From assembly GCA_002798255.1 (NCBI GenBank), contig NWQQ01000007.1, positions 1-41,687 of the forward strand: a stretch of DNA of 41,687 bases. Reading direction: 5' to 3'. The stretch's first letter is position 1. Every line of letters begins with the position of its first letter. The notes beneath the pieces are model-generated. The model had not been told where the DNA came from. It saw nothing but the letters and a program-made list of their open reading frames with translations, and did no database searches. Shown piece by piece: positions 35,882 to 41,687 of this stretch. The position numbers and the translations under genes are program-made. Source of the DNA: Lysobacteraceae bacterium NML95-0200 (GTDB lineage Bacteria; Pseudomonadota; Gammaproteobacteria; Xanthomonadales; Xanthomonadaceae).

Positions 35882-36456
35882 CCTTCACGCCTGCCGGGCA
35901 CGATAATGCGCCGGTACTGGCCAAGCCGGGCACCGAGGCTGCGTACCTCGGCACTGGGCGGCGGAATCACCTCCTGCCCGACCACCCCGCGTGCCAGCGG
36001 TGCGAAATGCTGCAACGCACGTGAATACACATTGCGCTTGAACACCACCACATTCTCTACCGGATACCAAAAGTCCACCCAGCGCCAATGGTCAAACTCG
36101 GGCTGCTCGGTCAAATCCAGCCGCACATCGCCCTCACTGCCTTTCATCTGCAACAAGAACCACACCTGCTTCTGGCCGATGCATACCAGCCGGTCACGGC
36201 TGCGCACCGCGCGCGCTGGCAACCGGTAGCGCAACCAGCCAGGAGTCGCCCCCAAGACCTCGACATGCTCGGGCAACAGCCCGGTTTCCTCACGCAGCTC
36301 ACGGTACATCGCCTCCAACGGCGTTTCGTCAGAGTTCATCCCGCCCTGCGGGAACTGCCACCCGTCCCGGCGTATCCTGCGCGCCCAGAACACCCGGCCA
36401 TCCGGATGCATCAGCACGATGCCCACATTGGGGCGATAACCGTCCGGATCAATCAC
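35878..36456 (-). CDS. rppH: RppH, Nudix RNA pyrophosphohydrolase
   Basis: Removes pyrophosphate from the 5' end of mRNA and so triggers its decay. 192 aa with [34 protein letters not shown] and the Nudix box around [13 protein letters not shown]. The start is a GTG at 36456 with AGGAG about 10 bp upstream; there is no ATG that gives the family N-terminus. The strain's protein resembles xanthomonad RppH closely. Confidence 0.94.
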   Translation of the reverse strand: MIDPDGYRPNVGIVLMHPDGRVFWARRIRRDGWQFPQGGMNSDETPLEAMYRELREETGLLPEHVEVLGATPGWLRYRLPARAVRSRDRLVCIGQKQVWFLLQMKGSEGDVRLDLTEQPEFDHWRWVDFWYPVENVVVFKRNVYSRALQHFAPLARGVVGQEVIPPPSAEVRSLGARLGQYRRIIVPGRREG

Positions 36457-36642
36457 GACACGGACTCCTGAAAATGTTTGGGGCCAAACCCCGCTGCCCT
36501 CGAATGTGCCACGCATACGCCAACACGGCAAGTCCATCTGCGAAACTTTCCTCGGCGACGCAAAAATCTTCCCGCAGCCATTGACATCCACGCTCAAACC
36601 ATAGAAAATCCCCTGATCTCCGCCCAGTGCGGACAAATCCAC

Positions 36643-36719
36643 GGCTATGTAGCTCAGACGGTTAGAGCGCGAGACTCATAATCCCGAGGTCGGTGGTTCG
36701 ATTCCACCCATAGCCACCA
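36643..36719 (+). tRNA. tRNA-Met (elongator), anticodon CAT; island insertion site
   Basis: A 77-nt cloverleaf with encoded CCA: acceptor GGCTATG/CATAGCC (G-C first pair, hence elongator not initiator), anticodon loop CTCATAA, T-arm GGTGG-TTCGATT-CCACC. One A-C mismatch sits in the anticodon stem. The integrase gene starts 165 bp downstream, so the 3' end is the probable attachment site. Confidence 0.96.
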
Positions 36720-36725
36720 AATACA

Positions 36726-36807
36726 CGTCCCAGAACGTCCCAAGAAGGCCAGAAACCCCAATCAAATCAAGGGTTCTGGCCTTTTTCATTGGTGCATATC
36801 GTCCCAA
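36726..36807 (+). repeat. CGTCCCA repeat cluster next to tRNA-Met (candidate integrase arm sites)
   Basis: The heptamer CGTCCCA occurs at 36726, 36736 (exactly 10 bp later) and 36800. Two 14-mers here, CGTCCCAGAACGTC (36726-36739) and GCATATCGTCCCAA (36794-36807), recur inverted at 39319-39348. Confidence 0.8.
36745..36786 (+). terminator. Intrinsic terminator after tRNA-Met
   Basis: Stem AAGGCCAGAA/TTCTGGCCTT extended by CCC/GGG across a one-base bulge, 12-nt loop, followed by a run of five T. Confidence 0.8.
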
Positions 36808-36834
36808 GCCGTGCCATTGAAGCCGGTCACTTTT

Positions 36835-36883
36835 GACGGTAACTTTGACGGTAACTCCAGTTACCGCCACCCCAGTTACCGTC
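36835..36883. promoter_or_regulatory. Nested inverted repeats abutting the integrase start
   Basis: GACGGTAACT at 36835-36844 and 36847-36856 is answered by AGTTACCGCC at 36859-36868 and AGTTACCGTC at 36874-36883. The inner pair forms an 8-bp palindrome with a 2-bp centre and the outer pair has exact 10-bp arms. The last repeat touches the ATG. It suits an operator or integrase/excisionase sites and would also fold as an mRNA hairpin. Confidence 0.65.
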
Positions 36884-38122
36884 ATGCCCCTGACAGATAC
36901 CGCCATCCGCAAGGCCAAAGACCCGGGCAAGCTGGCAGATGGTGGCGGGCTGTATCTGCTGGTCAAGGCCACCGGCGGCAAGTGGTGGCGATTGGACTAC
37001 CGCCGCCCTGTGACCGGCAAGCGCAACACCCTGAGCCTTGGCACCTACCCGGAAACATCACTGGCCGAAGCGCGCGCCAAACGTGAGGATGCCAAGAGGC
37101 TGCTACAAAACGGCATCGACCCCGGACAACAGCGCAAGGCGGAAAAGCTGGCCGGGGCAGAGCGGGCGGCAAACACCTTTGAGGCGCTGGCCTTGGAGTG
37201 GCTGGAGGTGAAGCGCAGCGAGTGGATGCCAAGCCACCACGAGAAGCAAGCCGGACGCTTGCGGCAGGCGCTCCCTTGGATTGGACACAAGGCCATCGCT
37301 GATATTGGCATTGCCGACCTTCGCCCCATGCTGGAACACCTGAAGCGGCAAGGCGCGACTGACCAAACCCGGCGCATCATTCAAAACGTGGCTAGCGTGT
37401 TCGACTACGCCATCACGCTTGAGAAGACCGAACGCAACCCGGCGCGCGACTTGCTGCCTGCCGTCCCCAAGCATCACAAGAAGAACTTCCCGGCCATCAA
37501 AGACCCGGCGCGCGTAGGTGAGCTGCTGCGCGCCATAGACAGCTTTCAGGGGAGCTTCCCGGTTGCCTGCGCTTTGCAGCTTGCCCCGCTGTGGTTTTGC
37601 AGGCCGGGCGAGCTGCGGGCGGCAGAATGGGCGCATATCGACCTTGAGGGCGAACACCCGGCCTATACCGTGCCAGCGGCCAAGCGGAAGCTACGCAAAG
37701 CCCAGAAGGAGGCACAGGACACGCCGCCGCATATCGTGCCCCTGTCACGGCAGGCAGTAGCCATCCTGCAAACACTGCACCCGCTGACCGGGCGTGGCCG
37801 CTACCTGTTTCCCGGCGCGCGCGACCCCGGGCGCTGCCTGTCCGATGCCGCCCTGAATGCGGCACTGGCAAACCTTGGCTTCAAGGGCGAGATGGTGGCG
37901 CACGGCTTCCGGCATATGGCCTCTACCCTGCTGCACGAGATGGGCTTCTCATCCGATGCCATCGAAGCGCAGCTATCGCACAAGACCCCGGGCGTGCGTG
38001 GCGTGTACAACAAAGCGCAATACCTGCCGGAGCGCCGCAAGATGATGCAGGCATGGGCGGATTATCTGGACAGCCTGCGGGCAGGAGTGGGTAACGTGGT
38101 GGCGTTCAAGCGCAGCGCCTGA
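36884..38122 (+). CDS. Tyrosine-recombinase integrase (P4-type, DUF4102 N-terminus)
   Basis: Site-specific integrase of 412 aa from the ATG at 36884. A TTG at 36833 would add 17 residues of a TVT repeat that is really the inverted-repeat DNA. The DUF4102 arm-binding domain (LTDTAIRKAKDPGKLADGGGLYLLV) comes first, then the SAM-like core-binding domain, then the catalytic domain with Arg in CRPGELRAAEW, HGFRHMAST (HxxR), the LSHK histidine and the nucleophile Tyr in GVRGVYNKAQY. All catalytic residues are present, so it is probably active. Its position just past tRNA-Met fixes the island's left end. Confidence 0.95.
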   Translation: MPLTDTAIRKAKDPGKLADGGGLYLLVKATGGKWWRLDYRRPVTGKRNTLSLGTYPETSLAEARAKREDAKRLLQNGIDPGQQRKAEKLAGAERAANTFEALALEWLEVKRSEWMPSHHEKQAGRLRQALPWIGHKAIADIGIADLRPMLEHLKRQGATDQTRRIIQNVASVFDYAITLEKTERNPARDLLPAVPKHHKKNFPAIKDPARVGELLRAIDSFQGSFPVACALQLAPLWFCRPGELRAAEWAHIDLEGEHPAYTVPAAKRKLRKAQKEAQDTPPHIVPLSRQAVAILQTLHPLTGRGRYLFPGARDPGRCLSDAALNAALANLGFKGEMVAHGFRHMASTLLHEMGFSSDAIEAQLSHKTPGVRGVYNKAQYLPERRKMMQAWADYLDSLRAGVGNVVAFKRSA

Positions 38123-38168
38123 AACGTTGCACAGTTGCGCGCGTAATCCATCACCGGCATGGCCTGCC

Positions 38169-38186
38169 GTTGTCACTCATGACAAC
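38169..38186. terminator. Hairpin downstream of the integrase gene
   Basis: GTTGTCA/TGACAAC 7-bp stem with a 4-nt loop, followed by CGCAAATTTGCG (38191-38202), a second perfect palindrome with TTT after it. Apart from these the 250-bp gap 38123-38373 shows no credible gene. Confidence 0.4.
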
Positions 38187-38373
38187 AGAGCGCAAATTTG
38201 CGTTTAGCTTGGAAAACAAGGGCTTGCCGCCTGTTTTTCCGTGGCCATCGGGCGCGGGTGTCGAGAACGCCCCTTGGCTGCTACACAAAAAAATGCAGCC
38301 CTAGAAACAATGGGTTAGCGGGAACCTGCGGGCTTCTGGCTTGGCGGCGGCTATCCCGTGGCTGCTGGGGCTT

Positions 38374-38649
38374 CTATACGGCCTTGCTTAGCAATTCCGT
38401 CATGCGGGTTTGCCAGCCCTTGCCCGTGGCACGCCAGCGCTCCAGCGTGCTTTCTGGGAGGCGAATAGATACCAGCTTGCGCGGGTTTTCCGCGCGCGGC
38501 CTGCCGCCTTTGTTCACCGTGGCGCGTGCCAGCATTTCATCGGTCAATTCAGGCAGCTCTTCATATTCGGCTGCCGTGACCTGATGCGCGTCCACCCGTG
38601 CCAAGTCACTACCCAAAGAGGGGAAGGATTTTTCTTTGTTCGCGTTCAT
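38374..38649 (-). CDS. BrnA-like antitoxin without a BrnT partner
   Basis: A 91-aa protein with the BrnA pattern: ELTDEMLARATVNKGGRPRAENPRKLVSIRL and the helix-turn-helix-like end LERWRATGKGWQTRMTELL. BrnA proteins normally follow a BrnT toxin, but here the upstream gene is HigA-like and no BrnT-like frame exists nearby. It may be an orphan or act as a regulator of the island. Start ATG at 38649; the ribosome site is poor. Confidence 0.75.
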   Translation of the reverse strand: MNANKEKSFPSLGSDLARVDAHQVTAAEYEELPELTDEMLARATVNKGGRPRAENPRKLVSIRLPESTLERWRATGKGWQTRMTELLSKAV

Positions 38650-38681
38650 TGGCTTTTCTCATGCTGAATTGGCTTTCCGGC

Positions 38682-38966
38682 CTATGTCCTGACCTGCATA
38701 TCTACCTGCAAGCCTGCACGATGCAACAGGCACACCAGCTTGTCCAGACTGAACTTTTCGGCCTTGTGGTTCATCACTTCGGAGATACGCGAGCGGGGAA
38801 CGCCAAGTTCATCGGCTAGCGCCTGCTGCTTTTTGCCGCGCTTGCGCAGTGCCTTTTCCAATTCGATTAGCAAGGTCGCGCGCGCCAGCATGGCGGCTGC
38901 TTCATCGGGCGGAAAGCCCAAATCCTCAAACACGTTTCCGCAGCTGACGGTCATTTTTTCTGCCAT
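38682..38966 (-). CDS. HigA-like XRE-family antitoxin
   Basis: A 94-aa helix-turn-helix protein (XRE type; ALRKRGKKQQALADELGVPRSRISEVMNHK in part) with a C-terminal segment typical of HigA-like antitoxins. The HigB-like toxin gene precedes it, the order usual for higBA. Either ATG at 38972 (ATGA overlap with the toxin stop) or 38966 (better GGAG spacing) could start it; 38966 is used here. It probably represses its own promoter. Confidence 0.85.
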   Translation of the reverse strand: MAEKMTVSCGNVFEDLGFPPDEAAAMLARATLLIELEKALRKRGKKQQALADELGVPRSRISEVMNHKAEKFSLDKLVCLLHRAGLQVDMQVRT

Positions 38967-38968
38967 GG

Positions 38969-39283
38969 TCATTCTCCAATCTGTTTGTAGCGCCGCTGAC
39001 CTAGTGCAATGTCTGCCGCCGCTGTTTTCTGCGTCTTTTTCTGGAAGGCATGCAGCACATAAACCGCATTCCCTATCTGCGTGACATAGAAGGCGCGGAA
39101 CTCGCCGCCGGTCTTGACTCGCACCTCTCGAACGCCTGCGCCTATGGTTTTCATCGGTTTCCAATCCAGCGGGTCAAGTCCACTCTGCACGCGTAGCAAC
39201 TGCCGTCCCATAGCGCGCCGGGCATCTTCGGGGAACGCTTGTAGCCGCTCCCTGCTGTCTCCCATGAAAATCAGTGTGCGCAT
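38969..39283 (-). CDS. HigB-like toxin (RelE/Gp49 family ribonuclease)
   Basis: A 104-aa toxin of the phage-derived Gp49-like HigB group: MRTLIFMGDSRERLQAFPEDARRAMGRQL in part, WKPMKTIGAGVREVRVKTGGEFRAFYV, and VYVLHAFQKKTQKT. Such toxins cut mRNA on the ribosome. The start at ATG 39283 gives the family N-terminus; an upstream extension to 39499 is spurious. The CGTCCCA repeats lie 36-65 bp upstream. Confidence 0.88.
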   Translation of the reverse strand: MRTLIFMGDSRERLQAFPEDARRAMGRQLLRVQSGLDPLDWKPMKTIGAGVREVRVKTGGEFRAFYVTQIGNAVYVLHAFQKKTQKTAAADIALGQRRYKQIGE

Positions 39284-39318
39284 GGCGCAAATGTACAAAA
39301 TGCACGACAAGCATTCAA

Positions 39319-39348
39319 GACGTTCTGGGACGCATTGGGACGATATGC
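39319..39348 (-). repeat. Inverted copy of the tRNA-proximal repeat elements
   Basis: On the minus strand this stretch holds GCATATCGTCCCAA and CGTCCCAGAACGTC, the same two 14-mers found at 36726-36807 on the plus strand. Its two CGTCCCA copies are again exactly 10 bp apart. It lies between the higBA start and a rightward promoter. Confidence 0.8.
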
Positions 39349-39350
39349 GC

Positions 39351-39379
39351 TTGACAGCGGCGCGCGCGCATGGCCTACT
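39351..39379 (+). promoter_or_regulatory. Promoter with perfect -35 TTGACA
   Basis: TTGACA at 39351-39356, a 17-bp spacer and TACTGT (3 of 6) at 39374-39379. The only clear transcript it could serve rightward is the short leader or small RNA ending at 39461. The CGTCCCA repeat ends 2 bp upstream of the -35. Confidence 0.5.
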
Positions 39380-39385
39380 GTCCGG

Positions 39386-39461
39386 GCAGTGGTCAATCCC
39401 GCTGCCGGGTTTAGCAGCCTGAATCCCTACGGCGCACCAGAGCGCCCCACGGCGCTTTTTT
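39386..39461 (+). ncRNA. Attenuator leader or small RNA ahead of the small-gene operon
   Basis: The predicted start near 39386 is followed by a stem-loop (GGCAGTG/CGCTGCC, 39383-39404), an open stretch holding GTTTAGCAGC, and an intrinsic terminator (AGCGCC-CCAC-GGCGCT, six T, 39441-39461). GGCGC at 39431-39435 can also pair with GCGCC at 39442-39446, blocking the terminator, so terminator and antiterminator are mutually exclusive. CTGCTAAC at 39523-39530 could pair with GTTTAGCAG here or with its second copy at 39549-39558. The plan recalls phage P4 immunity RNA. Confidence 0.4.
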
Positions 39462-39599
39462 CGTGCCTGCTTTATGGCGGGCGGTGCGGGGAGCCGCAAG
39501 GCTCGCCTGTCCGTAGGCAGGTCTGCTAACCCGTACTGCTCGCCACCTGTTTAGCAGCAAGTGGCGACGGCTTCCCCTTCAACCTACGGAGCCTGTCCC

Positions 39600-39821
39600 A
39601 TGACACACGCCACCCATGAGCCGAACCCGGCACTTATCGCCAGCTACGCCCTTTCCCGCCATGTGCCTGCTATGGCGCGCGGCTTCAGCATCTGCACACA
39701 TTACGGAGAGCTTGCCATCACGGATGAAGAGGCCAAGCGCCACCCGGCCATCATCCGCACGGTAAAGCGCATCATGGAAGCCCGCCTGAAAGCCTGTGAG
39801 CGCGTAGGAGGTGCGGCATGA
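39600..39821 (+). CDS. Unknown small island protein 1
   Basis: A 73-aa protein, mostly helical by eye, with no membrane segment. GGAG is 10 bp before the ATG at 39600. Its stop overlaps the next ATG (ATGA). The 39462-39599 stretch before it is GC-rich and forms hairpins (CGCCAC/GTGGCG around 39541-39566). I recognise no family. Confidence 0.65.
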   Translation: MTHATHEPNPALIASYALSRHVPAMARGFSICTHYGELAITDEEAKRHPAIIRTVKRIMEARLKACERVGGAA

Positions 39822-40120
39822 AGTCCAAGCCCATTACTCATGCCAAGCCCGCACAGAGCGCCGAAGCGGCCTGCAAGGCGCTGTTTGGCCGCTACCCCGA
39901 GGATGTTTTGCAGTCGCTGGAAACCGCAAGCAGGACGCTTGGCTGGATTCGGGAAGTGCTGCTGACCATCGAGCAGGAGGCGCGCGCGCTGAACGCACCG
40001 GGCGCACTGCGCATTGTTTCGCTGGCCGAGGCTGCGGGCTATCTGGCCTGCGACTTCGGCAACCTTGCCGACTGCGAGCGCGAGGATATGGCAAAGCATC
40101 TGGCAGGGGGTGCAGCATGA
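39818..40120 (+). CDS. Unknown small island protein 2
   Basis: A 100-aa protein, mainly helical, with LGWIREVLLTIEQEARALNAPGAL and no signal peptide. It overlaps both neighbours by 4 bp (ATGA), so the three genes are translated as one unit. Genes of this size in this position are common in integrative elements; I recognise no named family. Confidence 0.65.
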   Translation: MKSKPITHAKPAQSAEAACKALFGRYPEDVLQSLETASRTLGWIREVLLTIEQEARALNAPGALRIVSLAEAAGYLACDFGNLADCEREDMAKHLAGGAA

Positions 40121-40431
40121 AAGCCACCGCCACCGAAGCCTTGAGCCCGCATTGTGAACCGCAATGGCCACACAACCTTGACCAAAGCGGCTGGGCTTCA
40201 CGGCTGCAAGAGGCGGCCAGCGGAGCCAGCACGCTTTTCCGGCTGATTCATGCTGACTTGAACCTTGCCGAAGCAAGGGCATGGGACGACAACCCGGAAA
40301 CACTGCCCGCGCCTTTCACGGCAGACGTTGCCTTTGGCCTGCGCATGGCCTTGCGGGTTTGTCTGGGTGAAGTTCAATCCATCGCGGATGCGCTGGGAGA
40401 GATGGAAATCACGAAAAAGCAGGAGGCGTGA
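40117..40431 (+). CDS. Unknown small island protein 3
   Basis: A 104-aa protein with an amphipathic helical centre (RLQEAASGASTLFRLIHADLNLAEARAW in part) and an acidic end. It is the last of the three coupled genes and is followed within 30 bp by the structured RNA ahead of the 308-aa gene. I recognise no family. Confidence 0.65.
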   Translation: MKATATEALSPHCEPQWPHNLDQSGWASRLQEAASGASTLFRLIHADLNLAEARAWDDNPETLPAPFTADVAFGLRMALRVCLGEVQSIADALGEMEITKKQEA

Positions 40432-40457
40432 TTCAGGCGCGCGCGGTAAGCTAACAG

Positions 40458-40524
40458 CCCGCATCTAGCCCGACGGGGCGAACGCGCCGAAACCCTGCGG
40501 CGCTGATGCGGGAACCTTTCAGGG
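40458..40524 (+). ncRNA. Compact pseudoknotted three-way-junction RNA upstream of the 308-aa gene
   Basis: P1 CCCGCATC/GATGCGGG (40458-40465, 40505-40512), P2 GCCC/GGGC (40468-40479) and P3 GCGCCG/CGGCGC (40484-40503) are all perfect, with junction strands of 2, 4 and 1 nt. The P3 loop CCCTG (40493-40497) can pair with CAGGG at 40520-40524. The ribosome site AAAGGG lies in a further hairpin, AGCAT/ATGCT, at 40526-40544. It is probably a cis-regulatory element; I know no matching class. Confidence 0.4.
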
Positions 40525-40545
40525 AAGCATTAAAGGGTGATGCTG

Positions 40546-41472
40546 ATGGAAGCAAGGGAATTTATCGAACAGGCAATAGCCGAAGTTTGCGCGCTTCCTG
40601 ATATGGAAGCGAGGGGTGGATGGAAAAAGCTAGATGAAGCGTTACTTTCTCGCTCATTTGCACTTGCCACAAGAGCAACCGGAGAACTTCACTTTTTTTC
40701 AGTTGCCGAAGACCCGTATCAGGTGGGGGAGTTTTGCCTGACACCAAAGAAGCCAATACCACTAGAAGCAAGTGTGCTTGCGCGGAATTTTTGGATGGCT
40801 ATTGAGGGAGATGCCGACCCTGATAGGGCGCGCGCAATTATTGCGGTGGCCTGCTTGGAGTTTGCGCGCTCGCAGGTTTATCACGCTCTTTTTGGCATTG
40901 CTTTTTCTGGCGCTGAAGATGTTGCTCAATGGGTTAGAGAAAGGGGGAAACGTATTCCAGAGATGATGCTAGGTCGGCCTTGGAGGGATGCGGATGCAAT
41001 TGCAAGAAGCCCGGAGTCATCTGATTGGTTTAGTCAAACAGCGGCGCTTGAATTTTGTGATTGGGTTCAAGGAATCGATAAAGAGACGTATGCAAAGCGT
41101 GGGCTTCCTACTATCACGCCGGAGCCGAACGGCTATCAGCTAGGTAAAGCCATTGCCCTTGTTTGGCTGGATGAAGCCCTGCAAAGCCCGGACAAAACGT
41201 TGCGCCTGCTGCCATTAGTCGCAGAGTGCAGCACCAATGCTTCGTGTGATTCGGCGTGGCTTTGGCTAGAGAAATATAGCAAAGAAGGAGCCCGCTCATT
41301 CGCTCAAGCGGGCGCACGGGCGCGCCATGCGAAGAATCGTGCAAAGCGGGAAGAAGTCTTGAGGCAATATCGGGAAGGCAATTGGCGCTCAAAAGACAGC
41401 GCCGCCGAATTGCTTGCCCAACGTCACGGCGTAGCATTCCGAACGGCACGGGAATGGCTTAAAGGCGCTTAA
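40546..41472 (+). CDS. Unknown 308-aa island protein with a C-terminal helix-turn-helix-like end
   Basis: A 308-aa soluble protein of uncertain function. The ribosome site AAAGGG is 9 bp before the ATG at 40546; nearby GTG 40537 and ATG 40540 are too close to it. Its last 60 residues (about 250-308, AKREEVLRQYREGNWRSKDSAAELLAQRHGV in part, then FRTAREWLKGA) look like a DNA-binding helix-turn-helix of the kind found in phage and IS proteins. The middle has no recognisable motif. Base composition is nearer 50% GC than the surrounding genes, which suggests separate origin. Confidence 0.7.
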   Translation: MEAREFIEQAIAEVCALPDMEARGGWKKLDEALLSRSFALATRATGELHFFSVAEDPYQVGEFCLTPKKPIPLEASVLARNFWMAIEGDADPDRARAIIAVACLEFARSQVYHALFGIAFSGAEDVAQWVRERGKRIPEMMLGRPWRDADAIARSPESSDWFSQTAALEFCDWVQGIDKETYAKRGLPTITPEPNGYQLGKAIALVWLDEALQSPDKTLRLLPLVAECSTNASCDSAWLWLEKYSKEGARSFAQAGARARHAKNRAKREEVLRQYREGNWRSKDSAAELLAQRHGVAFRTAREWLKGA

Positions 41473-41479
41473 TACCTGC

Positions 41480-41576
41480 GCTATGCCGGTAGAGTGCACA
41501 GCATGCCGGCAAACCGCACGCTCTGCGGGCATAGCGGCTTCCGTCCGCTGCCTATATGCGAAGGGGCTTAGGAAGC
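41480..41576. other. Two consecutive long stem-loops after the last gene
   Basis: GCTATGCC (41480-41487) pairs perfectly with GGCATAGC (41528-41535) around an inner stem AGAGTG/CGCTCT (one wobble); GCTTCC (41537-41542) pairs with GGAAGC (41571-41576). No T-run follows, so terminator, RNA element or recombination site are all possible. The tail 41577-41687 is AT-rich and shows no gene. Confidence 0.35.
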
Positions 41577-41687
41577 AAACATGTGTTGACCACATGCTAA
41601 CTTCTTGAAATGCCAAGCAAAAATAGATATTACCGTCACTCAAAAATCAGTAAGGCCAAGTTTCGACGTCTTTTGCGTCTGTTTGCC

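Larger units (their letters stand above)
36720..41687. mobile_element. Left part of an integrated element at tRNA-Met
   Basis: From the tRNA-Met 3' end to the end of the window: integrase facing away from the tRNA, two TA-type loci, small coupled genes of unknown function, structured RNAs, and a lower and uneven GC content. No copy of the tRNA 3' end is found inside the window, so the right boundary lies outside it or is too diverged to see. Confidence 0.8.

Noticed and set aside
38198-38584. Rightward ORF of 128 aa after the integrase
   Set aside because: Basic, low-complexity translation, no ribosome site, and it overlaps the BrnA-like gene in the other direction.
38969-39499. HigB with a 72-residue N-terminal extension
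   Set aside because: The extension crosses the repeat and promoter region and lacks family similarity; the ATG at 39283 gives the normal toxin length.
40444-40512. Integron attC site (GCTAAC before a stem)
   Set aside because: The conserved core pair RYYYAAC/GTTRRRY is not present at both ends and no integron integrase is visible.
40484-40516. Hammerhead ribozyme (GAAA and CTGATG present)
   Set aside because: The core pieces are in the wrong order and too close together, and CTGATG is followed by C rather than A.

Overview
The window looks like a chromosome segment of a GC-rich gammaproteobacterium of the Xanthomonadales (Lysobacteraceae/Xanthomonadaceae). I base this on recalled protein families rather than a search. 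ThiG, TrmB, RppH and the ColR-like regulator read like xanthomonad orthologues. The phosphomannomutase carries the long two-helix N-terminal extension known from that group. The block coaBC-dut-algC-pgk-pyk-fba, divergent from radC-argS-SPOR, also fits.

Region by region. 1-5900: two hairpins, then a leftward run rimK, OmpR-type regulator, histidine kinase; divergent from it an imelysin and di-haem cytochrome pair (probable iron uptake). 5900-6215: a convergent gap with nine perfect copies of an 8-bp repeat. 6215-11570: a leftward, AT-rich, apparently acquired peptide-export locus made of an HlyD-type adaptor, a 72-aa double-glycine precursor, a secreted HExxH protein, a four-helix membrane protein, a possible small membrane protein, and a C39-peptidase ABC exporter. 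11734-11841: tRNA-Gly(CCC) and its terminator. 11882-20670: GDSL autotransporter, thiS, a YdcH-type gene, thiG-trmB-SLC13 permease, a TacA/TacT-like toxin-antitoxin pair, a Rieske protein, a small membrane protein with an FAH-family enzyme, and mscL. 20761-30063: a leftward nine-gene run from coaC to fba. CoaBC is split into two coupled genes, and an Abi-type HEPN gene sits inside the glycolytic part. 30204-33668: radC, argS and a SPOR protein. 33715-36456: rsgA and erpA (leftward), a DUF4126 protein and rppH.

36643 to the end is the left part of an island inserted at tRNA-Met. It holds a tyrosine integrase, an orphan BrnA-like antitoxin, a HigB/HigA module, a promoter-attenuator leader, three small coupled genes of unknown function, and a 308-aa unknown protein preceded by a compact pseudoknotted three-way-junction RNA. 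The right end of the island is not in the window.

The best candidates for something undescribed are: (1) the peptide-export locus with its metallopeptidase-like partner; (2) the island's RNA-rich control region (39319-39461 and 40458-40545), where a heptamer spaced exactly 10 bp apart recurs in inverted orientation beside tRNA-Met and again beside the TA and leader promoters; and (3) the split coaC/coaB. All functions are inferred from visible motifs and remembered families; no database search was run.
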